This document shows, piece after piece, positions 11,781 to 23,848 of a stretch of 64,000 bases of DNA. Every line of letters starts with the position of its first letter. Positions within the stretch are counted from its first letter, which is position 1. The notes below the pieces were generated by a model. That model was not told where the DNA came from, made no database searches, and was given only the letters and a program-made list of their open reading frames with translations. This stretch comes from Rhytidiadelphus loreus (lineage: Eukaryota > Streptophyta > Bryopsida > Hypnales > Hylocomiaceae), in contig OX344764.1 in assembly GCA_947034895.1 (NCBI GenBank), positions 73,079,348 to 73,143,347 of the forward strand. The letters run 5' to 3'. The translations under genes were made by a program, and so were the position numbers.

Positions 11781-12974
11781 GATTGCAAGGAATTCTTGAA
11801 AGCATTGCTAAGAACTGCAAAGAATTCAAAGACAAGGTTCCAATTCAGTCGGGGGCTTTGGGGTTGCAAGAAGACTCTCTACAGCTTCAGCGTTTCTGGC
11901 TCACAATGATGGCTTCGAGAAAGGCTCTATACCTCGCTCTATACACCAGAAGTTCATAATCTTTGAACAAAGCACATACAAAACAACAACATTTATGAAA
12001 TGCAACCTTCTATTTCGAAGAAAACACGAAAGAGGTAGATACTATGAGAAAGACTAGGACAACTCAATTGCTCCTCCTCCACCAACTGATTGGAATCTGC
12101 ACCAAATTCAATGCACACTTTGAATCTCCTCCCAACAGGCGGCTTCACTACCAATCTCTTCTTCCTATACACCTGAAGCTCCAAATGAAAAAATGAGCGC
12201 TTGCAAACTGCATGGCGCGTCGTCGCCCCACCGCCACTTTGGTTCTAGACAGTTGGAGAGGGACCCCTGCACGCCACTGAGGAAGAAATACATCCAATTC
12301 CCATCAACTCTCAAAGTAGAGTGGATTGCAGGATTGACGAAGGAGTTGTGAGAATTGGGATTGTGTGGACTCCGGGGAACTAGATGTATCAGACAATAAA
12401 CTTACTTTCTGAAGAGGTTCTAATGTACGTTGCTTATTGGTTTTGTTTCTTTGTTGTTTGGATGTTTGGAATTTAGTTGAATTTGTTGCAATGATGCTTA
12501 GATTGTTGTGAAATTTGCAGGTGGAAATGCAGAGGACGGAGGAGGTGCAAGTGAGGGGGTGCTCGTGTAGCTAACTCCAACGTAGAAATGAGGATCCGCC
12601 TCCAGTTTTGTTTTTTTTGGCTTTTCTGCTTTGAATAGTGCCAAAGTTTATCCAATCTCGGTCCATCTGTCATTTATTATAACTTAGCTAAGGCTCCCTT
12701 AAATTGAGAGCAGAATGATGGACCTACTCGGATTCTTTTTCAGATAGCAAGCGTAGATGACTCTTGCATTTGGTTATTCATATTTCCAATAAGAAGCTTC
12801 AAATATGTTATGCTGAGAGAGGTGAAGAACATAAAAACAACACAACACAAAATAGTATTTTTTTATAATAATTACCTTGCATCAAGCCTTGCATTCACCT
12901 TGCATAGCTCACTTTGTGAGATGGTTTTAGTGTACTACCCAAAGCACCAACTGAAGGTGGGTTTTGGGGTCAAA
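11780..12974. other. Unassigned stretch with weak coding look
   Basis: GC is locally higher around 11830-12400. The minus strand reads LVVKPPVGRRFKVCIEFGAD and neighbours at about 12060-12190, next to an acidic stretch, which looks like a piece of a real protein, but I recognise no family and no flanking exon. From 12400 to 12974 I see nothing but AT-rich sequence. Confidence 0.3.
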
Positions 12975-13913
12975 AATCACTAAAAACTACCATTTCTATT
13001 GTGAAGAATAAAACATCTTGAAGATTAATTTTTTTGCAAATCTATTTATAGGATCTTGCACTAGACTAGGATATATATGTGCAAGAAATTTCAAAAACTT
13101 CAACCACGTAGATTGCAAGATGGTTGTGTTTAAAGTGAAGAAAACAAGTTTTTTTTTGCACTTTGCATAACTAGTTTATAAGACTTTGAATCTTCTTAAC
13201 TTAAATTTTTTTTGCACTATACATTTTGATTTTCTAATTTTTTATGTTGAAGAATTTAGTTTAAGGTTTGGAAAAATTAAAATAAGATTTAAAGTCTTGA
13301 TTTTCATTCTTTAAAAAATTATTAAGTAAAATTAGGTTCGAGATTGAAGGAATAAAATTTAAAACTCTAAGCTAGAATTGAAGCTCACTGATTCCAATGG
13401 TGACAATGTTCTAGGAAGAAAACTACCCCCTTGTGGAACTTTTTTTGTTTCTAAAAATTGTAGAAATTGAGTTTAGAAACATCCAAAATCCAATACTAAC
13501 ATTTTTATCGCAAGATGTTTAATTTTATGATCCCCCATAAAACAAGATGCTCCATAAATTTCACTTCATTCACATAAATTAATCTGAATTGAATAAATCA
13601 AAGCTTTCCAGACAAACAAAAATTACAATCAATGAATTAAATTTTTTTTTTTTTCAATTTGTCTTTTCTTTTCTTTTCTTTTCTTTTTTCTTGTCAAACT
13701 AATATAAAAAAAAAGATTATTGTGGTATAAGCCACAAAACTTTGGTTCCCGGGTACCAATTGAAATAAAAAAATATGCTCCCAATAAGCAAATATGTTTT
13801 TCCTTATCTTAAAAAAAAAGCTTCAAAAAATCAAGGTGAACATTGAAACCATTATAGTCCTAAACTTATCCAAACTTCCATTTGTGCTCTCAAAGGAGAC
13901 AAATAGTCCTTTG
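12975..13913 (+). mobile_element. TTAA MITE (family 1), decayed copy
   Basis: It is similar along its length to 2974-3883 and 43714-44636: gtcaaaaatcactaaaaactaccatttct at the left, cttcaaaaaatcaaggtgaa and gtgctctcaaaggagacaaa at the right. The left terminus is worn and not defined. The right terminus was split by the hAT-type MITE at 13914-14207; the remaining end after it reads gtcctttgtaatta, a decayed form of gtcctttaggggttaa. The insertion order is therefore TTAA element first, hAT element second. Confidence 0.7.
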
Positions 13914-14207
13914 CAGGGCTTTTTTTTTCTTTTCATTTTTTATGAAGTGCCAAAGTGGCAATAAAAAATGTTATGGTGGTGCTCTAAATTTCAGCATTCA
14001 TCCACAATTTGGTTAGAAAATATCACATTCGTACATTTCACTTGCCTCTAATACTATTTTCATCCACAATCTTGCGATTTCATTTACAGTTCTTTTTTTA
14101 ATTCAAAGTTTTTTGGCGAAAACTTCACAATTCTTTTGCCATTTTTTAGCCAAATTATTTTTTGCTAGTGCAATCTGGCACTACAAAGCCCCAAAAGAAA
14201 AGCCCTG
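13914..14207 (+). mobile_element. hAT-type MITE, copy 2 (best preserved)
   Basis: This 294 bp element begins CAGGGCTTTTTT and ends AAAAGCCCTG. It is flanked by a perfect 8 bp duplication GTCCTTTG at 13906-13913 and 14208-14215. It shares its inside with copies at 2180-2477 (same orientation) and 33222-33496 (opposite orientation). It has no coding capacity. The terminal sequence and the 8 bp duplication fit hAT. Confidence 0.9.
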
Positions 14208-14215
14208 GTCCTTTG

Positions 14216-14800
14216 TAATTACTGCTCCTCTATCTGCCAAAACACTTGTGATTGGGATCAGTGCAGAAGCCCCAATTTGTGACATTCTCCAGTTTCCAGC
14301 AGAGCTATCACCAAATGAACCTGTGTCGGCGAGATTGGAATTTACAAAAAAAGGAGCGACAACAGTGCGTTTGTTCAGCAAAGGTTAAGCACATTCAAGG
14401 TTATGTGCATTATGGTGGTGCGTTTGTTCGGCAAGGTTAAGCACATTCAAGTTATGTGCATTATGGTGATGGAGAGCCTTCAGGAAATGGATTTCCAGCT
14501 TTCGATCTGGGCTTCGATGGCTCTGTCAGGAATTTGAGTATTATCAATGGAGGACCCAATTCCACATTTTGGATCTCCATCAATCAATCTTCTACTGGAG
14601 GCAGAATACGGTTAGTAGTGCAGATATGAAGGCTCTCGTTAATTGCAATGGTAGCTTTGCAATGGCAGATTGATGATTTGGATTTCCCCAAACTTCAGAG
14701 TCAAGTACCCTCTCTCATCTATCCCTGCCGAATTCCAAGTATCAGGATTCAGATACAACTGAAATTTCGAAGAAGAATCGAGATTAGTACTTTACTTTGC
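14216..14800 (+). pseudogene. Unidentified protein-gene remnant
   Basis: The plus strand carries protein-like pieces in shifting frames: APICDILQFPAELSPNEP (about 14262-14330) and FPAFDLGFDGSVRNLSIING (about 14480-14550), followed by NSTFWISINQSSTGGRIRL. A ~40 bp segment (tgcgtttgttcagcaaagg... and its near copy) is duplicated at 14366-14465. Frames break between pieces, so it is a remnant or a mis-modelled spliced gene. I do not recognise the family. Confidence 0.3.
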
Positions 14801-14814
14801 TCAGGAATTTGATG

Positions 14815-15110
14815 CCTCCAACGTACGCCGGCCAACGGAGATAACCCACAGCATCCTCGTGCCCGAGGAGGGCGCGCTGAATTGAAGACGCTGCTGATAT
14901 GAGTGAGCTGGAGTCAGGGGGAATAAAATCCTTCGTGTACGTCCTTCAATCGCTGCACCAACTCCTTTCTTTCTAAGCAATCCCCGTAATCGATCCACTT
15001 TGTCAGCATCGCAAATTAAACCTGCAAGAGAAACACGAAGTGAATTATTAGGACGATGAGAATTCTGCAATGAATCTCTCACACTTCCTGTCATGATGTC
15101 CAGCGCGCGC
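14815..15110 (-). pseudogene. Minus-strand gene fragment with DYGDCLERKELVQRL motif
   Basis: Read on the minus strand, a pyrimidine-rich acceptor (cttgcag at about 15025) precedes a frame giving DYGDCLERKELVQRL. This resembles the D-(Y/x)-x-D-C-x-E-K-x-E-L-V-x-R-L module found in SAP/ARMET-like and several plant chloroplast proteins. After KDVHEGFYSP the frame meets a stop unless one C of a CCCCC run is skipped, then continues SSLISAASSIQRALLGHED and GYLRWPAYV. That suggests a broken copy. The family assignment is weak. Confidence 0.3.
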
Positions 15111-15790
15111 GCACAAATTGAATGCGATCGATCGAAGCCTTCAGAGCAAATTCAAGGGTGGGTGCAGAGAACCCTCTGGTGTCATCGCCGGAGTCATCCA
15201 ATTCCTCATGTGAAGGTGGGGAATTGAATCGGGCTCTGGTTGCAATACATCGAGCAACACACATGTGTAACTACGTGTAACTAAATTGAGCAGCGCGTGC
15301 AATCCCCTTCAGTTGCTGCAGCTCAGGGTTACCGGAAACTGACGAAATCTTTCGATTTTTAATTAATTGCGGTCTTGCTTGGAATGCCTTATTAGACTGC
15401 GTTTCCCTCGATTTTGTTTGCGGAAACTCTGCTTTTTTAGATGCACGTACATGTAGAAAATGTTCGGGAAACATTCAAAATTTCAAATTATCACTGAATT
15501 AGAAATCGTAGAACAGAAAAAGGGGAGCGCTGCAGACTTTGGAAGGGAGAGGCGCCGGTGGAGTCAGGCCGGTTGATGGCAGGCAGGCGGGTCTGAAGCC
15601 GGGCGGAAGGGGACTTATTAGTGCCGCAGGATATCCTGCCGATGCCTGGCTCCAATTAATTAGGTTTACAAACGCCACTGGAACTCATCAGGCTTCGCTA
15701 CTGCCTTTCAAAGCCCTTTTTCAGCAGCCCTGACGACCACGCAACCTTTTTCTAAACCCTAAGCTGAACTTATTCTATGCAGATCCGACC
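15111..15790. other. GC-richer upstream region of the zeta-domain gene
   Basis: This is a mixed-composition stretch between the remnants at 14.2-15.1 kb and the transcribed region of the next gene. I see no clear TATA box or exon. It probably includes the promoter of the gene whose coding region starts at 16755. Confidence 0.3.
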
Positions 15791-16754
15791 ACCCTCTGAA
15801 CAGCAACGAGATTGCATTCGGGGACCCACACGGAACAGCGAAGGAGTCCTCGTTGTTTCCAAGCCCTCATGACGAAACTCCTGCATTCCTCTTCTTCTTC
15901 TGCTCCGCATGTGCCATGGCTACCGACACACTTGGACTTTGGCTACACAAGAACCAACCGGTTGTTGCTGCAATCGTGTTGCAGTGCTCATATCATTCCC
16001 GCCTCGTTCTTGGACTTGGACTTGCAATTGAACCTTGTTGTTACGGAATTCGAGAGTGGAGTGGGCGTTGGTTTTGTCCAAGCGGGGAAGCTTTCGCCGA
16101 CTGAGGTAAGTGTAAATTCTTTCCTCTTTTTGCGTCTCTGCGTCTTTTGCTGTCTGGTGGCTTTTGTAGCTTTGAATTCGGAGGTTTGGTTGAGGTTTGG
16201 TTGAGGTTTCGTTTTGAGGGCTTCACTGGTGTGATGAAACGTGAGATGAGTTTGTTGTATTAGAGAGTTCTCGAGAATAAATCGATCTCAGAATTGCATT
16301 CCGAAACTCTGTTAGGGTTGGTTAGTTGAGGGAAGAGGAATTGCGTTGTGTTGAATTTGGTAACAATACCTGCAAATTGCGGAATAGGAGTTGCAAAGGT
16401 TTGACATCCTGTATTGAGTCTTGTAGCGAGTGGTGAATTGAATGTTTGCGCAAATGTTCGTTAATTGGCTGTGTAATTGGGTGTGTCAGAATTAGGGTTT
16501 GTTGGTGATTTGAGGTTTTGAGTTTTGCACTAGGGGCTGTAACAATTCATGATTTCAGCCTTTTCGAATCGGATTGTGCTCGGTTCTGAGGTGTAGAATT
16601 TTGGTTCACAGGACTAGGTCTCTTGTAGTTGAATCGCCAGAAGATTTGAAGACTGACGGTAGTACTGAAATTGTTTTCTGTTTTTATTTAGGTCCTGTTC
16701 TGAGCGAGTTGTTGGGCTTGCAGGGGAGGCCTTTTGTCTTCCGAGGGGAAGGAG
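15790..16754 (+). promoter_or_regulatory. Probable 5' leader with intron (zeta-domain gene)
   Basis: A strong donor (CTGAG|GTAAGT, intron from 16106) and an acceptor (ggcttgcag, ending 16723) frame a 618 bp intron that lies wholly before the start codon. The upstream leader exon contains an upstream open frame (about 15853-16104, 83 codons) that ends exactly at the donor. It could lower translation if used. No transcript evidence is available here. Confidence 0.45.
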
Positions 16755-19700
16755 ATGGAGGCGTTCAAAATGGTGAGTCCGATTGTGGCTATGGCGTGGA
16801 TAGCGGTAGCGGCAGGTGCATTTGCACTCGTTGTGTCCCATTTCAAGTGGAAGAAGAAGAACAATGCACTTAAGAAACTTATGCCTCAAGCTTTGTTTAA
16901 TGAGTTTGGCAACCTCAGTGACCTTGAGAGCTTTGGCGATTATGTTGGTAAGATCATCGGTCTAACAACTTCTGTACATATTTCCACTTAAAATTTGAAT
17001 TGGTGTGTATATTGGTCGCATCATTTGCCAGCACAGCTGACCCCTGTTACAGTACTTCATCTATTCGTATATTTGGTTAAACTAATCAGGAAGTGGTGTA
17101 AGCATGACTTGTTTATAGCCACTGATCTTTGAATGGAAATGTTGTTAATTAGTGTTAGTTATAGTAGTCTGCAACCTCCCACTTGGAATGATTGCATAAG
17201 AAAGTCATACGTAAAAAGGATTAACAATTGATTTCAAGAGCTTTAGCTCTTGGACCGAGAGTGATCTGTCCGCAGCTCTTTACATCTTTCGAAAATCACT
17301 CGCCTTCATATGTTAAATTGACTCGAATAGTATTCCTCTGACTTTTATAATGTGGTGATTCCTCTGGTTTACTGAGGCTTGTGGATGTGTTTTGGATACT
17401 CAGTGCGGCAGCTGGAGCTTGATAGCCATACTGCGATTGCCAAGTTAGTTTGTAAAGTGGCCGAAGGGTATCTCCGAGACCCTAGGAATGTGGCCAGTGA
17501 GAGCAAGGACATTGCCTGCGTCCTTGTGGCAGGTATGACCCATGAGGAGAGTCAGAAACAGGTGAGCGAAGAAATTCTGGAGGAGTTGGAGATATGTGTT
17601 GTGGCATACTTCAGTTTTCACTGGCGCAATGCAACTGCCGTCATTGATAAGGTACATTCACAAATCTTTTGTAAACCATATGTTACTTCTGTAGTTTATG
17701 ATGGATTCCACTCTGCAATGCACTTATTTGCATGATGAATAAGGTAGATGATACTAAAATTGTCAGGGGCCTGATCTTGTCTCCTACTTTGACCCCTGAT
17801 ACCAATAACAACTCATGCATTCATGCACTTGCTTGCACTTATTAGCAAGTGGTGTAAGCATGACTTGCCTAAATGTCTATGGCGACTGATCTTTGGATGG
17901 AAATGGGGTTGTTTGCTGTGGTATACTACCCCCACTTTGAATGACTGCACAAGAAATTCATACATTGTGATAAAATTTGATCTCAAGAGAGTTTGGCTCT
18001 TTCCACACCTCCCTAGTGATCTACCAAATGAATGCACACTCATATTGGTTAAATCCTGAAAAGTGACGCAAATAATCTCATCTATCCCTCTCCCATTTTT
18101 CTTGGTTGTCTTCTGAACGCAACTGTGATCATGGTTTATCTTGATGCTTGGGTATCTGGTTTACTGATTCAACGTGGGCCATGGATGTGCTAGGTCGTCA
18201 GCTTTGGGACCACAATCAAGAAACTGCATCGTGCTGTGTTATCTTACCTGAGGTGTGTGGGTAGGCCGTCACTGTGACCAACCTCTTTTGTGTTTTGGAC
18301 CATGAATGTTGTCTTGCAATAACTTGTTCTTGAATTTTGGTTTCATCATTTAAATTTTCTCTTTCTGAGATGATTCTTTTTCCTTGAATACATTCTCATC
18401 TTTTGGGAATACATTCTCATCTTTTGGGTTGTCCATCAAATAGCTGACCTCGGTTATGATGCAGGAAACAGCGCTACCACAAAGTCTTGGAGAGACTAAG
18501 TACCACTCGTCGGTTCAATACTATGATTGAGGAACTGCGGAGAATAGCTAGAAAATATTCTGCAGATCCGCCAGATGAGGGCTCTGTGACTGTTCCTAAG
18601 GAGTGCTCACAACGCAGCCCTGTTATTCTTTTCATCGGTGGGGGCATGGGTGCCGGCAAATCTACCGTTGTAAAACACATTCTTTCCAGGTATGATTAGG
18701 TTGTCTTGGTCACTTAAATTTTACTCCGTATTTATTTTTATCGACGTTGGGGATCCATTCATTCTCGTGCTTATGCAACTCAACAGGTTTTGCCTATGAA
18801 ATTCTGCATCCTTGCGATTTACTTTGGATTTGCGAGTTATGTCTTAGTTTCATGTTGGGTCATTGCAGCGCGTTTTGGTCTGGTGTGATCCACGATGCTG
18901 TGGTGGTGGAGGCTGATGCGTTCAAAGAAACGGATGTCATCTACCGCCACCTGGCGTCTATGTCATCTGATGATATAGCAGGGAATGCTGAGCTTGTAAA
19001 GACTATACAACCTCCTCTATTTTCGGTTGACTCGGAAATGTGTAGTGAGAGTATTTGTTCTGATCCATTTTAGTGATTATGGCTTGTCAATAGCGGGTGC
19101 TATGATTGGAGACTAGGTTCGGGAATGGATCAATGGAATATTTTAACTTTTTAGTTTTCATTTAACGGTGGAAGAAGTGTAAAAGGAGACACATAACTGC
19201 CTTTTCAATCAATTTCTTGCCTCTTGAGGTGGATACTAGCATTGGCAGATTATTGATGTGGTGGCAACTTTGTGAGGTTCGGGGAAGTTATAACAAATTT
19301 TGACATCTGATAATGGGCTCAGCTAGACGGAGCTCACAAAAAAAATTCGCTGAATTTGGGCGCTGAACTGAACCTGTAGGTACATCAGTACTCCACTGAG
19401 GCAGCAAATTCATTGCTTGTGTCCGCTTTGAATGAAGGCCGCGATGTAATTTTTGACGGCACAATGTCATGGGAGCCTTTTGTTCTTCAAACCGTAGACA
19501 TGATCCGTGACATCCACAACAGGTAGTTACTCAGTTTGGACCTGGTATTGATCCAAACCTCATTCGTACTCACTGGATTTAAAAAATAAGAGTCGCTTGA
19601 ATTCGGAGGCAGCCTTGGTACAGTGGATTTGATTACTCTTTTAATAAAATAATTCTAATGATTGTACATTGCTGCACAGGCGATATCGGTTAGGCCCTGG

Positions 19701-21434
19701 TTACAAACAGAATAAAGACGAAACTGTGATAGAGAAATACTGGGAGCCTGTATCTGAAGGTGATGAATGTTATGAAATAAAAGCGAAGAATGGATGCCAG
19801 AAAAAAGCTTATCGAATTGAGTTTGTTGGTGTTACTTGTGATGCACACTTGGCTGTTGTTCGTGGGATGAGGTAAAACTCTATTGAGAAGTAAATTCATA
19901 GAATTCAGGCGCTACTTTAGCTTTGTATTTTTACTCGCGAGAGACATGCTCCTGTTTCATATCATTCTTTACCAAGCTTGACATGTCCCTTGCTTAAAAT
20001 ATGATACAGTGGCAAATATGATTGGATTGATACCTTGATTCGCAAATTTGACATCATTTTTTCCTTGATGTACGCTTAAGGAGGAAGGTATTTGGAAAGG
20101 CTCGTGAAATATAGCATTACATGTGTTACTTCACATTTATTGCCCCGTTTGTGTTGGATTTAAAGACGAACCCCAGTTCATTGACAAAGAATGTTTCGAA
20201 GATTATATGTTTGCTTCTAAATGCTTTGCGTGTTTGATCCACACTTTCTCTGCTTCTATCACTCCGCGGCAATTGTTGAAAGTCTTACCATCATGTCTGA
20301 TTTTTCAGGAGGGCCATCGTGACAAAAAGAGGAGTCCCAGTTAAAGGGCAACTCAGGTCCCATAAGATGTTTTCGAAATCCTTAGAGAAGTATATATCAG
20401 TGGTGGATACGGCTAAAATATACTCTACCAGCGCATGGAATGGTCCAGCTGAGGTAAATTTTAATCTCACCAAAAACGTCCTTGCTTTCCTTACATACTT
20501 GGCATGAAATCTGACAAGATCTGCCTATTTTAGTTTCATGGCCTCTTTCGTGGCTTCTTTCATTTAACTTCATTGCTTTCTTTGCAGTTGCTATTCAACT
20601 CGCTGTGGCGGGCTTTGGGTCAAAACAACTTAAGATTATATCTAAAACAACTTAGATTAAATTTAAAACACCTTTGACGTTTGTGATTGATTCACTGAAA
20701 AAGTGATCGGTTACCCGCTAATTACCAAAGTAAAAATAAATAGAGAATCCACTTTCGAAGCTAATAATTGATTCACTTGCAAGCCATATTTCTATTGTTC
20801 AAAAATGAAAGATTCAATTTCTTCTTTCTATAGTACATTTTATTACCTTCCTTGAAGCTTTCTAAACGATTTATCTCAACTGCTAAAGAGCTTGAGGTGA
20901 GACTTCTGTCCGTTTAGACACTAAAAGGGGTTTACTTGTTTAATAGAGGAAGTCATTGATTAACTGATCAAGTGACTAATTGGCTGATAAATTGATTTTT
21001 GCTTCGTTGCTTCCTTTGCATTTGTCACCGTGAATGTAATATTCAGGTCTGCGTTTGATTTGGTCACTGAATAGTTTTAGTGTGGTCGAGTGCAGTTGAT
21101 AGCCTTGAAAGACGGTCCGGGGAGGAAGCTTCTCATCGACGTGGAGACCTATCCTGGAGTGCGCTGTCTTGGAGACTTGAATACCGATGCCGACTCTGTG
21201 ATGGAACTTCACAAGTGCTGTATAGGCGGCAGCCGATTTGTGAACCAGTACTGGCAGAAGGTCATTTCAGATCCCTCCAGAAGCCTTCGACAGGAGCGGT
21301 TGCGAACCGCAATCCTGGACCACGCTGACACTTCCATACTCCTAGAAAGGTCCAGTTCTGATGATGACTTTTCTACAGATAATATGAATGGAAGATCTAG
21401 CTCTGAGAATGACTTAACCACCATACCCGGTTGA
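16755..21434 (+). CDS. Membrane-anchored P-loop protein with zeta-toxin-like kinase domain (9 exons)
   Basis: Exons are 16755-16947, 17404-17651, 18194-18252, 18465-18689, 18869-18995, 19380-19522, 19680-19871, 20309-20453 and 21096-21434. All junctions are GT-AG with matching phases, giving 556 residues. Residues ~7-28 form a hydrophobic anchor followed by KWKKKNN. Residues ~60-190 are a helical region. A Walker A motif GGGMGAGKS is at ~225-233, then EADAFKE at ~256-262, LNEGRDVIFDGTMSWEPFV, GYK, and FVGVTCDAHLAVVRGMRR. This order matches the plant family annotated as P-loop NTPase/zeta toxin domain (Arabidopsis At1g06750/At2g30630 type). In bacteria such domains phosphorylate UDP-N-acetylglucosamine, but the plant substrate is unknown and this is a chromosomal housekeeping-type gene without a partner antitoxin. 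The C-terminus is Ser/Asp-rich (ERSSSDDDFS) and may be phosphorylated. The ATG at 16755 is chosen because the open frame upstream has only a TTG. Length and exon order look complete. Confidence 0.88.
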
Positions 21435-23480
21435 GCTTGTTTGAGTTTGTAGGATTGAGGGCAGCCTTCCTTTTAAGTTAAGCCCCGGTGGGTCAATAGA
21501 GAGGATTTTTCTTCAGGAGTGGGTGAGCAGCGAATCCGGACTTTGAGGTTCACTAAGTCTCGGTAAAGCGTACGACTGTATCATTTTTGTTTGAACCCTA
21601 AACCTTAAACCCTAGAACCCTAAATCTACGCATCCTTTCCTTGTGAATTGAAGTGGAGTTGAGCACATGGAAGGAGGTTTACATGCAAGGTTTACATGGA
21701 TGGAGGCGTTCTAGTCTGGCAATGCCATTTCGAAGCATAGAGGTTACTTTCAAGTATTAGTACAATTTTTGAAATTTTGGTTTGTTGAGAAAGTACGTTG
21801 TGCATCATGTGCACGTTGTTTGTGGCTTGTGATGGAAGAAAGTCGCTGGCCAATTCAATGTGCAGTGATGTCCTGTATTGTACATTAGTGTCCTCCAATG
21901 TAAATACAATACATACATACAAAAATCGTTGAAACTACTTGATATATACATACCATTGCTAACCGTTGGAAATGGGGTGTTTTGGTGAACCGGGTAGTGT
22001 AACTTGAGGATCTCAATTTGCGTAGGGTAAGAGTTTGACAATTGCAGGAATATTTTACCTTTTAACTATTTTCTATTGGGAAAGTTTGGACTTGCATAAT
22101 TGTGTTGTGTGTGCATGAGACTCTTTCTTTCGTCCAAATTTAGTATTTTTTTCACAATATGATCACTTTGCTGGTGCTTTTGGGGGTTAAATGAGCAATC
22201 TGTATGAATCACGATCTCGGGTTTCATGTAAAATCTAATTATATCAGCGCAGCTGGGTGGGTGGGTGGGTCACAGATTGGTTTCAGAGATTCAGGCACGA
22301 AAGAACAAGTCCAAAGGATTGGCCACAATCGGGGCATCAAACAATGGTGCTTCTAGCAGTGGTGCACTAGACAAAGTGAAAGCTAATAGTGATGAAGCTT
22401 CCAGCAGTGGCTGAAAACACACAACTCAAATGATGTCACAGTCAGTTCGCAAATCCATACGGCACACTCAACATTCTTCAGCAGGGCAAAACAAAAAGGT
22501 TCAAGCTGAAGGCAGAATGTTGTGCAGTCATCAGATGTGTTGAAAAATTCAAAAAACAGGCAGGTAAATTGGAGACGCCATAACCGATCGTGTAGTCAAA
22601 GATAATATCAAACAAGTATATTTGTAGTGAAGGAGCATCTGCACCGAGTGTTGATCGTCACTTCATTCTTGTTGAAATGTATCAAGATTTCTGTGTTTTG
22701 ATGGTACCGGGGGGAGATGTGCTTCAATCTTTTTCTGAAGCTCCATCAAAGTAGGATCTGAAGTTTTGACTGGTATTGCTTATAGTTATGTTTGGGTCGA
22801 TATCTGGTATTCAGAGGCAATGTTTAATGCAATACTATATGAACGCCCTTACAAAGCTCAACTAAATTTCACACTTGGGTGGATTTAACCAAAATTTCAT
22901 TCAAACGACAATATTCCACAAACTTAGCACTTTTATGTGTAGATCGTACAATCTGAAATCTATACTAGTCCTATACTAGTCCTAGACTTTAGAGGTAGAC
23001 TTTAGAACTAATTAAAGGAGGAGAAATGAATGGAAAAAATGGTGCATGGAATGCTGTGATTTTTAAGGAAATTTCCCATGTTCCAAAAGAGCCACTTCCA
23101 TTATAATTGTTAGTTTGTCATCATTGGACAAAACTAGCCTACGTAAGGGCTTCCATTCGTCATTAACTACTCTTCTATCATTGCAAGTTGTCACCCATCT
23201 TGACAAAGCAGGTTACAATTTGCAAAATAATAAATCATCTTTTAGCATTTTGATTGGTAGACTTGTCTTCATCATGCCAATTATGAAAATAATTCAAAGC
23301 TCTACCCTTCCTCTAATCAGAAAATGGAGAGAAGACAGGTTTTTGCAATTTACTTAATACTTTTGCCACTTCCTACAAGGTGTCTACACCAATTGAGAAC
23401 CTCAATCAAAACTACCCCCTAAATAATTTGGCTTAAAATGTACACCTTTTCAATATGAGAACCTACGAGCAATGCTGGAC
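21435..23480. other. Downstream region of the zeta-domain gene
   Basis: The 3' untranslated region probably occupies the first few hundred bases. It holds an accctaaaccttaaaccctag tract (21596-21630), telomere-like but short, and gggtgggtgggtgggt (22256-22270). At 22297-22413 one frame reads KNKSKGLATIGASNNGASSS and is low-complexity, so I do not call it. From 22.8 kb on I see no gene. Confidence 0.35.
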
Positions 23481-23485
23481 AAGAC

Positions 23486-23848
<363 letters not shown>

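Noticed and set aside
21594..21630. accctaaaccttaaaccctag tract, possible interstitial telomere
   Set aside because: Only about five imperfect units in a gene's 3' region. Too short to claim a telomeric remnant.
22297..22413. Ser/Ala-rich frame (ATIGASNNGASSSG)
   Set aside because: Low-complexity, short, and without splice sites that connect it to other exons.
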